Shown here in pieces: positions 37,431 to 45,815 of a stretch of 64,000 nt of DNA. Source of the DNA: Komagataeibacter sucrofermentans DSM 15973 (lineage in GTDB: Bacteria; Pseudomonadota; Alphaproteobacteria; Acetobacterales; Acetobacteraceae). The notes beneath the pieces were generated by a model that saw nothing but the letters and a program-made list of their open reading frames with translations, had not been told where the DNA came from and did no database searches. A program made the position numbers and the translations under genes. Location: positions 1,244,001 through 1,308,000 of the forward strand of contig NZ_CP137157.1 in the NCBI RefSeq assembly GCF_040581405.1, in the 5' to 3' direction. The number at the start of each line of letters is the position of its first letter. Within the stretch, counting starts at the first letter, position 1.

Positions 37431-38103
37431 CGGGCGGCTGGCATGCAGGTGGCTTGACCCCCAGCGCTGTTGCCGCCTGCGCCATGTAGAACGTGGTGAA
37501 CAGGTCCAGCGGCTCGGGCGCATGCTCCATGCGTGAGCGCAGCACCGCCCCTTCCCACCCGATCCAGAAATAGCGCGCGAGCTGCATGCAGGTACGCTTC
37601 TGCCCGGTGGTGGCCCGCGTGCCGAAGCTTGCGAGCAGGCAGGCATTCACGCGCTTTTCCCACCCGGTCATGATCGTGAGCAGGAGTCCGTGAAACGAAT
37701 CGGGCAGCATGTCGATTTCCTGCCCGAGGTTGCCGATCAGGCAGCCCCGGCGGAAACCATGATGCTGCATGCTGGCGCGCGCATCATGCACGAAATTGAG
37801 CAGGCGCTGCAGCGCGGGCGTATCTGGCTCCTGCAGCCACAGGTCCAGCCTGGCGTTGAAAGACCGGGCATAGTCCTCGATCAGGACCTGACCGAAATCT
37901 TCCTTGCTGCTGAAGCAGTAATAGAACGACCCCTTCGAGATGCCGGTAGCGTGCAGGACATCATCCACGCAGGTCGCCGAAAAGCCTTTTTCTGTCAATA
38001 AATCAACGCCTGCGCGGACCAGCATGGCGCGTGTGCCCTCGGGTGCGCGGGCGGTCTTGGGCGGTCGGCCCCGACCGCGCCGGGGGGGTGGTGTATCGGG
38101 CAT
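37369..38103 (-). CDS. TetR-family regulator, AcuR-like
   Basis: The 244-residue protein has an N-terminal GRGRPPK arm and a TetR helix-turn-helix near 25-70 (AGVDLLTEKGFSATCVDDVL, GISKGSFYYCFSSKEDF). The ligand domain contains HGFRRGCLIGNLGQE near 115-129 and FWIGWEGAVLRSRME near 178-192, both features of the AcuR/NemR-like group that senses acrylate and other electrophiles through cysteine. A Pro/Ala/Gln-rich tail overlaps the 3' end of recG by 62 bases. A target gene is not evident: the upstream gene is the divergent cold-shock gene 380 bases away. Confidence 0.82.
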   Translation of the reverse strand: MPDTPPPRRGRGRPPKTARAPEGTRAMLVRAGVDLLTEKGFSATCVDDVLHATGISKGSFYYCFSSKEDFGQVLIEDYARSFNARLDLWLQEPDTPALQRLLNFVHDARASMQHHGFRRGCLIGNLGQEIDMLPDSFHGLLLTIMTGWEKRVNACLLASFGTRATTGQKRTCMQLARYFWIGWEGAVLRSRMEHAPEPLDLFTTFYMAQAATALGVKPPACQPPATPRVSPAQPAPAQTAQAAN

Positions 38104-38431
38104 GGCGTTTTTTCTTATCTCGGCAAGGGGGCAAATGCATCATTGATCCACCTCGATAATGTGCGACTGCGTCTAGAAATCAAGTGGAATTGTGCATTTA
38201 ATTTATATCTTTGCGTTCCCCTCTTTTTGCATTCCTGTCCCTCACAAACAGGTCAGGATGAAAATTCGTGTGGCAACCAAAGGCGGGAATATGCTTTGGT
38301 GTTGTTGATGCCGATGCGATTTATGCTAGGGTCACCGTAGGATGGAAAAAGTTTTCCTGAGCCGCACGCCGCCTAAACCCCGGCCCAAGGTCAGACAGGC
38401 CAGCCTCCATCCTGCAAACGTGCTTTCATTC
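38104..38431 (+). other. Long intergenic region and 5' part of the cold-shock leader
   Basis: No gene was found in this stretch. It should contain the TetR promoter (left end, minus strand) and the cold-shock promoter. A candidate extended -10 is TTATGCTAGGG near 38321-38331, which would give a leader of roughly 150 bases, typical of cold-shock mRNAs. A small hairpin GGAAAAA-G-TTTTCC lies at 38344-38357. The rest is without recognisable features. Confidence 0.45.
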
Positions 38432-38462
38432 GGTGGTGTTCCACAACGGAACATCCGCCACC
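38432..38462 (+). promoter_or_regulatory. Stable hairpin just upstream of the cold-shock gene start
   Basis: GGTGG plus TGTTCC (38432-38442) pair with GGAACA (38448-38453) and CCACC (38458-38462), with a 5-base loop and a 4-base bulge. It ends 21 bases before the TTG start codon at 38484. Such a structure in a long leader could control translation with temperature; this is inferred by analogy with cspA-type leaders. Confidence 0.55.
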
Positions 38463-38483
38463 TAGACCTCGGGATTACGACCG

Positions 38484-39167
38484 TTGAGAAGTAACAGGAC
38501 CGACCGCAGCTCCCGCTCCCCGCGCCGCGGCGGGTTTGACGATGATTTCATGTCGTCGCCTTCATTTGGTGATCGCGGCGCCCCGCCGCCGCGCCGCTCC
38601 TTTGGTGGTGGAGGTGGTGGTCCCCAGATCGTCGCATCCGGGCCGGAGATCAGCGCCACTGTAAAGTGGTTCAATAGCGAAAAGGGCTTCGGCTTCGTTG
38701 AGCTGTCCGATGGTTCGGGTGACGTGTTCCTGCACGCCAATGCCCTGAACCCCACCGGGCATGCCACGGTTTCGCCGGGCACCACGCTGGTTGTGCAGAT
38801 CGGTCAGGGCCCCAAGGGCCGCCAGGTCGCCGGCGTCCTTTCCGTTGATGAAAGCACGGCACAGCCCGAGCGCCCCCGCAGCGCAGGCTTCGGCGCGGCT
38901 CCGGGCGCGCGCGCAGGCTTCTCGCGCTCGGGTCGCCCCGCCCCTGACCTGTCGCACGCGCAGGACATGCGCGGCACGGTCAAGTGGTACAACGCCACCA
39001 AGGGCTTCGGCTTCATCACGCCCGAGAACGGCGGCAAGGACATCTTTGTCCACGCTTCCGCCCTTGAGCGTTCAGGCCTGTCCGGCCTGACGGAAGGCCA
39101 GACGGCAAACGTGCAGGTTGTTGAAGGCCAGAAAGGCCCCGAAGCAGCCGCCCTGTCGGTCGACTGA
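38484..39167 (+). CDS. Cold-shock protein with two CSD domains
   Basis: The 227-residue protein has two cold-shock domains, near 56-120 (ATVKWFNSEKGFGFVEL, DVFLHANAL) and 160-227 (GTVKWYNATKGFGFITPENG, DIFVHASAL), both with RNP1 and RNP2 motifs. A basic, Arg/Gly-rich N-terminal segment and an Ala/Arg-rich linker surround the first domain. Two-CSD proteins are typical of alphaproteobacteria (like CspC/D of Caulobacter) and act as RNA chaperones in cold or stationary phase. The start is TTG at 38484; an internal ATG at 38550 is an alternative that keeps both domains. Confidence 0.9.
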   Translation: MRSNRTDRSSRSPRRGGFDDDFMSSPSFGDRGAPPPRRSFGGGGGGPQIVASGPEISATVKWFNSEKGFGFVELSDGSGDVFLHANALNPTGHATVSPGTTLVVQIGQGPKGRQVAGVLSVDESTAQPERPRSAGFGAAPGARAGFSRSGRPAPDLSHAQDMRGTVKWYNATKGFGFITPENGGKDIFVHASALERSGLSGLTEGQTANVQVVEGQKGPEAAALSVD

Positions 39168-39221
39168 ATATGTTCCCCTGCCCCACGTCAGCTTCTGGCT
39201 GGCGTGGTTGGGTGAATTGAT

Positions 39222-39262
39222 AAAAAAACAGGGCCATTCCTTACGGGATGGCCCTGTTTTTT
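39222..39262 (+). terminator. Rho-independent terminator of the cold-shock gene
   Basis: An A-run, the stem ACAGGGCCAT/ATGGCCCTGT with a small mismatched top, and T6 make a strong, bidirectional-looking terminator 55 bases after the stop. A weaker hairpin (CCACGTCAGC/GCTGGCGTGG) precedes it. Confidence 0.93.
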
Positions 39263-39396
39263 GTTGGGCGTCATATGAGGTATGTTTAATCCTCGCGACG
39301 GGAATTGGCTGCAAATGGGGGCTACTTTGCCCCCTCACCCTGCGTAGAATCTAAACAGCCTCACCAAAAAATTCTGAGTTTCCATCAATCCGTTTT

Positions 39397-39891
39397 TTAG
39401 TCTTCACGTCCCTTGTTGCGCAGCAGGCGGGCCTTGTCGCGGGCCCAGTCGCGATCGGCTATGGCGTGGCGCTTGTCTTCTTTCTTTCGGCCCTCGCCCA
39501 CACCCAGCGTCAGCTTGGCAAGGCCACGGCTGTTGAAGTGAATATCCAGCGGCACCAGGGTCACGCCGTTACGAGCGGTCTCGCCAAGCAGCTTGTCCAC
39601 CTGCTTCTTGTGCAGGAGCAGCTTGCGCGGGGCACGCGGCTCGAAGCGTGACAGCACGCCACCCTGATATTCGGGGATGTAGCTGTTGATCAGCCACAAC
39701 TCCCCATTGCGCTCACCGGCATAAGCCTCGTTGATGGTAGCGCGCCCCATGCGCAGGCTTTTGACTTCCGGCCCCTTGAGCACCAGCCCCGCTTCCACCG
39801 TTTCAAGGATGGAGTAGTTGAAGCGGCCCTTGCGGTTCTGCGCGGCGATCCCGGTCGAGATCATGCCGCTGCCTTTGTTTTTGGGTGCCAT
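39397..39891 (-). CDS. smpB: SsrA-binding protein
   Basis: SmpB delivers tmRNA to stalled ribosomes in trans-translation. The 164-residue protein has the OB-fold start NRKGRFNYSILETVEAGLVL near 19-38, KSLRMGRATINEAY, and the C-terminal helix region GKAKGEGRKKEDKRH in modified form (GVGEGRKKEDKRHAIADRDW). Its ATG is 3 bases after the dapA stop, so the two are co-transcribed. The tmRNA gene was not found here. Confidence 0.95.
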   Translation of the reverse strand: MAPKNKGSGMISTGIAAQNRKGRFNYSILETVEAGLVLKGPEVKSLRMGRATINEAYAGERNGELWLINSYIPEYQGGVLSRFEPRAPRKLLLHKKQVDKLLGETARNGVTLVPLDIHFNSRGLAKLTLGVGEGRKKEDKRHAIADRDWARDKARLLRNKGRED

Positions 39892-39894
39892 GGT

Positions 39895-40773
39895 TCAGTC
39901 CAGCAGCCCGACGGCGTCGAGCGCAGCCTTCACCTTTGCCCGGCTGGCATCGGCCAGCGGGGCCAGAGGCAGGCGGCAGGTCTCGCCCATCAGCCCCAAT
40001 ACGCTTGCGGCGAACTTGACCGGCACGGGATTGCTTTCACAGAACAGGGAATCATGCAGCGGCAGCAGCCGGTCCTGCAGTTCCATCGCATCCATCACGT
40101 TGCCATCATTCCAGCTCTGCTGCACCTGCGCGCACAGCGCGGGGGCGACATTGGCAGTCACGCTGATGCAGCCATCGCCACCAGCAGCGAGGAACGAGAC
40201 CGCGGTGCCGTCCTCGCCCGAGATCTGGTTGAACGGCTTTTTCACCGCGCGGCGCACGAGCAGAGGGCGCAGCAGGTCGCCCGTGGAATCCTTGACCCCG
40301 ATGATGTTGGGATGCAGGGCCAGTCGGGCCATGGTCTCGACCGAGATGTCGATGATCGAACGGCCCGGAATATTGTACAGGATGACGGGAATGCTGATCG
40401 CATCGGCCACGGCCATGAAGTGGCGGTACACCCCTTCCTGCGTGGGCTTGTTGTAATAGGGCGTGACCACCAGCACCGCCGAGGCTCCGGCCTTTTGCGC
40501 CTGCTGGGCCATGCCCACTGCCTCTGCCGTGCTGTTTGAGCCGGCTCCGGCAATGACCGGCACGCGGCCGCCAGCGGATTTTATGGTGAATTCAACGACT
40601 TTGGCATGTTCATCATGCGTGAGTGTCGGGCTTTCGCCCGTGGTGCCGACCGGTATCAGTGCGGATGTGCCCTGCTGGATCTGCCAGTCGATGAAGCGGC
40701 CCATGGAAGGCAGGTCAAGCGACCCATCCGTATTCATGGGGGTAATAAGGGCGGTCATGGAACCCTTGAACAT
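39895..40773 (-). CDS. dapA: 4-hydroxy-tetrahydrodipicolinate synthase
   Basis: DapA condenses pyruvate with aspartate semialdehyde, the first committed step of lysine and diaminopimelate synthesis. The 292-residue protein begins MFKGSMTALITPMNTDG. The active-site Thr44-Thr45 (GTTGES), Tyr107 (YYNKP), Tyr134 (LYNIPGR) and Schiff-base Lys161 (GVKDSTGD) all align with the E. coli enzyme. The ATG at 40773 with AGGTGG in front is preferred over a GTG at 40785. It forms an operon with smpB. Confidence 0.96.
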   Translation of the reverse strand: MFKGSMTALITPMNTDGSLDLPSMGRFIDWQIQQGTSALIPVGTTGESPTLTHDEHAKVVEFTIKSAGGRVPVIAGAGSNSTAEAVGMAQQAQKAGASAVLVVTPYYNKPTQEGVYRHFMAVADAISIPVILYNIPGRSIIDISVETMARLALHPNIIGVKDSTGDLLRPLLVRRAVKKPFNQISGEDGTAVSFLAAGGDGCISVTANVAPALCAQVQQSWNDGNVMDAMELQDRLLPLHDSLFCESNPVPVKFAASVLGLMGETCRLPLAPLADASRAKVKAALDAVGLLD

Positions 40774-40925
40774 GGTTGTTTCCACCTGGATCCTGTGTCT
40801 TGGCTATGCGTGCGCCGGTAGGCCCGGCACCATCGTTTTCATGTGCTCTGCCCCGGCGCGGGCAGGCATGGTATCATACAGGCAATGCGGCACGGGGGGC
40901 AAAATATGCCCGCCTGCCCTGCCCC

Positions 40926-41771
40926 TTACGCCCCCCGCCGGAAGGGAGATGCAGGATAGACGCCCAGAATTTCCTGGCGTTCCGAAAAGAATGAAAGCTC
41001 GCGCAGCGCCTCGAGCAGCGGGGGCGCTTCGGGGTGGCCCTCCACATCCATCAGGAACTGCGTGGCCGAGAACGAGCCTTCCAGCATGTAGCTTTCCAGC
41101 CGGGTCAGGTTCACACCCGTCGTGGCCAGGCCGCCGAGCGCCTTGTACAGCGCGCCGGGCTGGTTATTGACCCTGAACAGCAGCGTGGTCATGAAATCGG
41201 GGCCCGGTGGCGGCAACGTGGCTGGCTTGCGCGATGCGATGTAGAAGCGCGTGGTGTTGTGGGTAGCGTCCTCCACGTTGCGGCGCAGGATTTCAAGCCC
41301 GTTGAGTTCGGCTGCCAGTTCGGATGCCACGGCCACGTCTTCCCTGCGGCCCCATGCGCGCACCATCTCGGCGGCGCCGGCGGTATCGAATTCCACCACC
41401 GGCTCCAGCCCCAGTTCGGTTATCACGCCGCGCACCTGCGCCATGGCAACCGGGTGGGTGTGCAGGCGCTTTACATCGCCCAGTTTGGTGCCGGGAATGC
41501 CCAGCAGGCAATGCTCCACGCGCTGGAAATGCTCGCCCACGATGAACAGCCCCGCCTGTGGCAGCAGGGCATGAATATCGGGCACGCGGCCCGCAAGGCT
41601 GTTCTCGCAGGCCAGCATGGCCAGTTCGGCCTGCCCGTCATGCACGACGGCAATGGTCTGGGCAAAGGTCTGGCACGGCAGCGTGGTCCAGCCCGGCCGT
41701 GCCATGCGGCAGGCAAGGTCGGAATAGGCGCCGGGCCGACCCTGGAAGGCGATGATGTGTTCCCCGCTCAT
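40926..41771 (-). CDS. pheA: Prephenate dehydratase
   Basis: This enzyme converts prephenate to phenylpyruvate for phenylalanine synthesis. The 281-residue protein has the dehydratase domain (FQGRPGAYSDLACR, CENSLAGRVPDIHALL), the catalytic TRF motif near 173-175 (HNTTRFYI), and a C-terminal ACT domain from about 190 (TLLFRVNNQPGALYKALGGL) for feedback by phenylalanine. The usual ESRP of the ACT domain reads ESYM here. It lacks a chorismate mutase domain. Its ATG overlaps kdsB as ATGA. Confidence 0.94.
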   Translation of the reverse strand: MSGEHIIAFQGRPGAYSDLACRMARPGWTTLPCQTFAQTIAVVHDGQAELAMLACENSLAGRVPDIHALLPQAGLFIVGEHFQRVEHCLLGIPGTKLGDVKRLHTHPVAMAQVRGVITELGLEPVVEFDTAGAAEMVRAWGRREDVAVASELAAELNGLEILRRNVEDATHNTTRFYIASRKPATLPPPGPDFMTTLLFRVNNQPGALYKALGGLATTGVNLTRLESYMLEGSFSATQFLMDVEGHPEAPPLLEALRELSFFSERQEILGVYPASPFRRGA

Positions 41772-42511
41772 GCAACTGCTCCTAGCATCTGGCGCGCGCG
41801 TTCAAGATCGGCGGGGGTATCGACCCCGAAGGGTGCCGTGGAGATGCGGGTGCAGCCAATGGTCATGCCAGCCTCAAGCGCGCGGAGTTGTTCAAGTTTT
41901 TCACGCTGTTCCAGCCCGCTCTCGGGCAGGCTGACAAAACGGGCGAGCGCCGCGCGGCGATAGGCGTACAGTCCGACATGGTGCCATAGCGGACCGTATC
42001 CCCACGGTATGGGCATACGCGAAAAATACAGCGCGCGCGTCACGGCCTGAGGCGCATCGCTGCCAAAGGCACAGGCCACCTTCACCACCGAGGCCGCTTT
42101 CGCCTCCGTCTCGTCGCACACGGGCGCAACAAGGGTTGCAATATCCACCGCGCTATCGGCCAGCGGGCGCAGCACCGCGCGCAGGCAGTCAGGGTCGATG
42201 CCCGGCAGGTCGCCCTGCAGGTTGATGATGGTGTCATGCCTGCCGGTCGGGTCAAGCGAGCCGAGTGCCTGCCAGATGCGATCCGAGCCGGAGGGCAGAT
42301 CCGGATTTGTCAGGATGGCGGTGCCACCCGCGTGGGCCACTACATCGGCAATGGCGCGGTCGGCGGTGGCAACGGCAACCGGGCCGATGCCTGCTGCCTG
42401 CGCGCGCTCGAGCACATGCACGATCATGGGGCGGCCCGCGATATCGGCAAGCGGTTTGCCCGGCAGACGGGTCGAGGCCATCCGGGCCGGAATCAGGACA
42501 ATAGGGTTCAT
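41768..42511 (-). CDS. kdsB: 3-deoxy-manno-octulosonate cytidylyltransferase
   Basis: KdsB activates Kdo as CMP-Kdo for lipopolysaccharide inner core. The 247-residue protein has the nucleotide-binding start IVLIPARMASTRLPGKPLAD near 4-23, INLQGDLPGIDPD near 100 and SRMPIPWGYGPLWHHVGLYAYRR in parts near 155-178. The N-terminus at the ATG 42511 fits the family; the frame continues upstream to 42625 without similarity. Its stop overlaps the pheA start, and it is divergent from cycM. Confidence 0.94.
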   Translation of the reverse strand: MNPIVLIPARMASTRLPGKPLADIAGRPMIVHVLERAQAAGIGPVAVATADRAIADVVAHAGGTAILTNPDLPSGSDRIWQALGSLDPTGRHDTIINLQGDLPGIDPDCLRAVLRPLADSAVDIATLVAPVCDETEAKAASVVKVACAFGSDAPQAVTRALYFSRMPIPWGYGPLWHHVGLYAYRRAALARFVSLPESGLEQREKLEQLRALEAGMTIGCTRISTAPFGVDTPADLERARQMLGAVA

Positions 42512-42648
42512 GGGGTCTGGGTCTGGGCCATCCGTAATCTGTCGCGGCGGCACGGGCCGCCTGCCGCCGGTGCATGCTTCACACCGGGCGCGCGGCAGTC
42601 TAGGTAAGGAGCGGTTTACATGCAACCGTGGGAAGGACGCCCGACTTC

Positions 42649-43155
42649 ATGGACAGTACACGCCTTAACCAGATCGGGGTTGCCTGCCTCATTGCCGTGG
42701 GGGTGGTAGGCGCAAGCTGGGGTATTGCCCATACGGCCGTGCCCGAACCCCTGCCCGCGAAGGCTGGCGTGGCCATACCGCATCCGGCAGCCCCCGCGCC
42801 GGGCGCCTCCATTGATGATCTGGTGGCGAAGGCCAGCGTGGAAAAGGGCCATGCCCTGGCCGACAGGCAGTGCGCCATGTGCCACAGCATGGCGCCAGAT
42901 GGCCCCTCCATCATCGGGCCTGACCTGTTTGGCGTGTTCGGCACGCATGTGGGTGATATTCCCGGCTATGACTTCTCGGATGCGCTCAAGGCGCACAAGG
43001 ACGAGACCTGGACCAACGCCACCCTTTCAACCTGGCTCAAGGGCCCTGCCGATTACGCATCGGGCACCAAGATGTCCTTTCCCGGCATTGCCTCGGAAAC
43101 CGACCGCGCGGACGTGATCGCCTATCTGCGCTCGCTCAGGCCGGAGACCCCATGA
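42649..43155 (+). CDS. cycM: Membrane-anchored cytochrome c (CycM/c552-like)
   Basis: The 168-residue protein starts with one membrane segment (IGVACLIAVGVVGASWGIA near 9-27) that anchors it in the inner membrane with the heme domain in the periplasm. Heme c attaches at Cys75 and Cys78 with His79 (CAMCH), and Met142 (GTKMSFPG) is the sixth ligand, so it is class I. CycM-type cytochromes carry electrons between the bc1 complex and terminal oxidases. The stop codon overlaps the hisN ATG (ATGA), so the two genes are coupled. The ATG at 42649 is preferred over the GTG at 42628. Confidence 0.88.
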   Translation: MDSTRLNQIGVACLIAVGVVGASWGIAHTAVPEPLPAKAGVAIPHPAAPAPGASIDDLVAKASVEKGHALADRQCAMCHSMAPDGPSIIGPDLFGVFGTHVGDIPGYDFSDALKAHKDETWTNATLSTWLKGPADYASGTKMSFPGIASETDRADVIAYLRSLRPETP

Positions 43156-43964
43156 TGAGCGCCCTGCCCGCCGGTTTCCCGCGTGATGCGGTGCTTGAAG
43201 CCGCCCTTGCCGCCGCCGATGTGGCCCGCAGCGTGGTGCTGCCCTTCTTCCGCCGTGGGGTCATGGCGCATGACAAGGCCGATGCCAGCCCCGTCACCAT
43301 CGCCGACCGCACGGCGGAGCGCGCGATTCGGGCGGTCCTGTCCGAGCGCCTGCCCGGTTTTGGCATCATGGGCGAGGAATTCGGCCTTGAAGGGGGGGAA
43401 AGTCCCTATCGCTGGGTCATCGACCCGATTGATGGCACCCGCGCCTTCCTGACCGGTCGGCCCACTTTTGGCACGCTCATCGCGCTGCTGCACAATGATG
43501 TGCCGCTGCTTGGCATCATCGACCAGCCGGTCACGGGCGAGCGCTGGATCGGCCTGCGGGGCGAGGCGACGCGCTTCGTCTCCGCCCTGCCCGGCGCACC
43601 GCGCACGCGGGCCTGCGCTGACGTGGGGCAGGCCGAACTCTCCTGCACGGCGCCTGAAATCCTTGATGCCCCGCACCGTCCCGGCTTTGACGCGCTGGCG
43701 GCAGCGGCCCTGCGCACAAGCTGGGGTGGCGACTGCTACGCTTACGGCCTGCTGGCGCTGGGGCAGATCGACATCATTGCCGAATGCACCATGAAGATAT
43801 GGGACTGGGCCGCCCTCGTGCCGGTGGTGGAAGGCGCTGGCGGCCGTATGACCGACTGGGCAGGCCAGCCCCTGCGCGCCAATGGCGATGGCACGGTGCT
43901 TGCACTCGGTGACGCTGGCCTCCTGCCGCACGTGCGCGATCTGCTCGTGCCGTGCGCGGGCTGA
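43152..43964 (+). CDS. hisN: Histidinol-phosphatase, inositol monophosphatase type
   Basis: This Mg-dependent phosphatase removes phosphate from histidinol phosphate in histidine synthesis, in organisms where the HisB-type enzyme is absent. Metal ligands are Glu75/Glu76 (GEEFG), Asp91 and Asp94 (WVIDPIDGTRAF), and Asp near 217 (KIWDWAALVPV). The segments GIIDQPVTGERW and SWGGDCYAYGLLALG are typical of HisN subgroup members. It has 270 residues. A broad IMPase function cannot be excluded. Confidence 0.88.
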   Translation: MMSALPAGFPRDAVLEAALAAADVARSVVLPFFRRGVMAHDKADASPVTIADRTAERAIRAVLSERLPGFGIMGEEFGLEGGESPYRWVIDPIDGTRAFLTGRPTFGTLIALLHNDVPLLGIIDQPVTGERWIGLRGEATRFVSALPGAPRTRACADVGQAELSCTAPEILDAPHRPGFDALAAAALRTSWGGDCYAYGLLALGQIDIIAECTMKIWDWAALVPVVEGAGGRMTDWAGQPLRANGDGTVLALGDAGLLPHVRDLLVPCAG

Positions 43965-44058
43965 GGGCACGAATTCATCTTTCCCCCTAGCGATGGCGCG
44001 GCCAATCGGATAGGGACGACCTACCTTCTTGACCGTATTCAGAGCGGGAGCACGCGAC

Positions 44059-45324
44059 ATGACCAGCCCATCCACCGGCCACCTTTCCCTTCCCAAGGAC
44101 AAGATCCGCATCCTGCTGCTTGAAGGCATTCATGACAGTGCCGTCAACCTGCTGAAGGAAAACGGATACGAGAATGTTACCCGCCTCAAGACAGCGCTGG
44201 AAGGCGAAGCCCTGCAGAAGGCGCTGGAAGGCGTGCATATCGTGGGCATCCGCTCGCGCACGCAGCTCACGCGCGAGGTGATCGAGAAGGCCGACCGCCT
44301 GATCGCCATCGGCTGCTTCTGCATCGGCACCAACCAGGTCGATCTCAATGCCGCGCGTGAGGCTGGTATTCCCGTATTCAACGCGCCCTACAGCAACACC
44401 CGCTCGGTGGCCGAACTGGTCATGGGCGAGATCGTGATGCTGATGCGCCGCATCTTCCCCAAGTCGCAGGAATGCAATGCGGGCATCTGGAAAAAATCCG
44501 CCACCAACAGCTGGGAAGTGCGCGGCAAGACGCTGGGCATCGTGGGCTATGGTTCCATCGGCTCGCAGCTTTCCGTGCTGGCCGAAGCCTTTGGCATGCG
44601 CGTGTTCTACTATGACGTGATCGACAAGCTGGTGCATGGCAATGCAACGCCGGTCGATACGCTCGAGACCCTGCTGGCCCAGAGCGACGTGGTCAGCCTG
44701 CACGTGCCCCAGACCCCCGAGACCGCCGGCATGATTGGCGAGGCCCAGATCCGCGCGATGAAGAAGGGCTCCTTCCTCATCAACAACGCGCGCGGCAACG
44801 TGGTGGACCTCGATGCGCTGGCTGCCGCCCTGAAGGATGGCCATCTGCTCGGTGCGGCCATCGATGTGTTCCCCAAGGAGCCCAAGCAGGCGGGCGAGCC
44901 GCTGGAAACCCCGTTGCGCGGGCTGGATAACGTGATCCTGACGCCGCATATCGGTGGCTCCACGGCGGAAGCGCAGGAGCGCATCGGCGTGGAAGTGGCG
45001 CGCAAGCTGGTGGAATACTCCGATATCGGTTCCACGCTGGGTGCGGTGAACTTCCCCACCGTGCAGTTGCCCGAAAACCCGCACGGCACGCGCTTCATGC
45101 ATGTGCACCGCAACGTGCCGGGCATCATGCTGCAGATCAACGAGATCTTCTCCCGTGAATCCTGCAACGTCACCGCGCAGTACCTGCAGACGGCGGGTGA
45201 ACTGGGTTACGTGGTGGTTGAGGCCGATACCGGCCGCGATGTGGAAAAGGACAACCGCATCCTTGACCGCCTGCGCGAACTCAAGGGCACGCTGCGCGCG
45301 CGCCTGCTGTACAAGCAGCAGTAA
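44059..45324 (+). CDS. serA: D-3-phosphoglycerate dehydrogenase
   Basis: SerA oxidises 3-phosphoglycerate, the first step of serine synthesis. From the ATG at 44059 it has 421 residues with the NAD-binding loop GIVGYGSIGSQLSVLAE near 155-171, the catalytic His in HIGGSTAEAQER near 296, and a C-terminal ACT domain from about 345 (HRNVPGIMLQINEIFSRESC) that senses serine. This is the E. coli-like, ACT-only form. An upstream frame start at 44029 would add ten residues without similarity. It lies 94 bases after hisN. Confidence 0.95.
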   Translation: MTSPSTGHLSLPKDKIRILLLEGIHDSAVNLLKENGYENVTRLKTALEGEALQKALEGVHIVGIRSRTQLTREVIEKADRLIAIGCFCIGTNQVDLNAAREAGIPVFNAPYSNTRSVAELVMGEIVMLMRRIFPKSQECNAGIWKKSATNSWEVRGKTLGIVGYGSIGSQLSVLAEAFGMRVFYYDVIDKLVHGNATPVDTLETLLAQSDVVSLHVPQTPETAGMIGEAQIRAMKKGSFLINNARGNVVDLDALAAALKDGHLLGAAIDVFPKEPKQAGEPLETPLRGLDNVILTPHIGGSTAEAQERIGVEVARKLVEYSDIGSTLGAVNFPTVQLPENPHGTRFMHVHRNVPGIMLQINEIFSRESCNVTAQYLQTAGELGYVVVEADTGRDVEKDNRILDRLRELKGTLRARLLYKQQ

Positions 45325-45361
45325 AAGCGCGTTCCGGATATTTTTCCGGGCAGCTTTGACG

Positions 45362-45400
45362 AAAAAAGGGGAGCACGCCAATCGGCTTGCTCCCTTTTTT
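45362..45400 (+). terminator. Bidirectional terminator between serA and an unknown gene
   Basis: AAAAAAGGGGAGCA (45362-45375) pairs with TGCTCCCTTTTTT (45388-45400) with one bulged base. A-run and T-run at both ends let it serve both strands. Confidence 0.9.
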
Positions 45401-45418
45401 CATGAGGGTGGCAGAAGA

Positions 45419-45727
45419 TCAGGGAAGCTGGACGATGCGGCTTTCGGTTTCCCGATCGCCGGACCTGATTTCAACACTGCCCTTTGCGCATAGTGGGTAA
45501 GCCTTCACTACGGGCTCGATCAGGCGGAAGATGGCTTCGGCATCAGGTCCGTACAGAAAGATCTGCGCGGCTTCGGGCCCAAATTCATGCCCGTCCAGAA
45601 CGCCTGCATCGCCGAGCACGTCTTCTATTTCATCTTCAAGGGTGCTGAGGTCATATTCTTCATAGACCTCCGGCGGCAGGTCATTATTGCCTAGCGTAAT
45701 GATGACGGCCTGCGTGTTGGAAGACAT
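45419..45727 (-). CDS. Small acidic protein of unknown function
   Basis: The 102-residue protein, MSSNTQAVIITLGNNDLPPE at its start, is acidic (YEEYDLSTLEDEIEDVLG) and has an alternating pattern EFGPEAAQIFLYGPDAEAIF near 63-82, then ending VEIRSGDRETESRIVQLP. It looks like a compact alpha/beta domain, perhaps an immunity-like or adaptor protein, but no family was recognised. The ATG at 45727 has AGGATAA in front. It is followed by the bidirectional terminator of serA. Confidence 0.65.
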   Translation of the reverse strand: MSSNTQAVIITLGNNDLPPEVYEEYDLSTLEDEIEDVLGDAGVLDGHEFGPEAAQIFLYGPDAEAIFRLIEPVVKAYPLCAKGSVEIRSGDRETESRIVQLP

Positions 45728-45815
45728 CGTATTATCCTGCCATGTGTTCAGATGAATATATACAGTATTGAACAATATGGCGGCGGACAAGGACGGTCCC
45801 CCTCTCCTCAATGAC

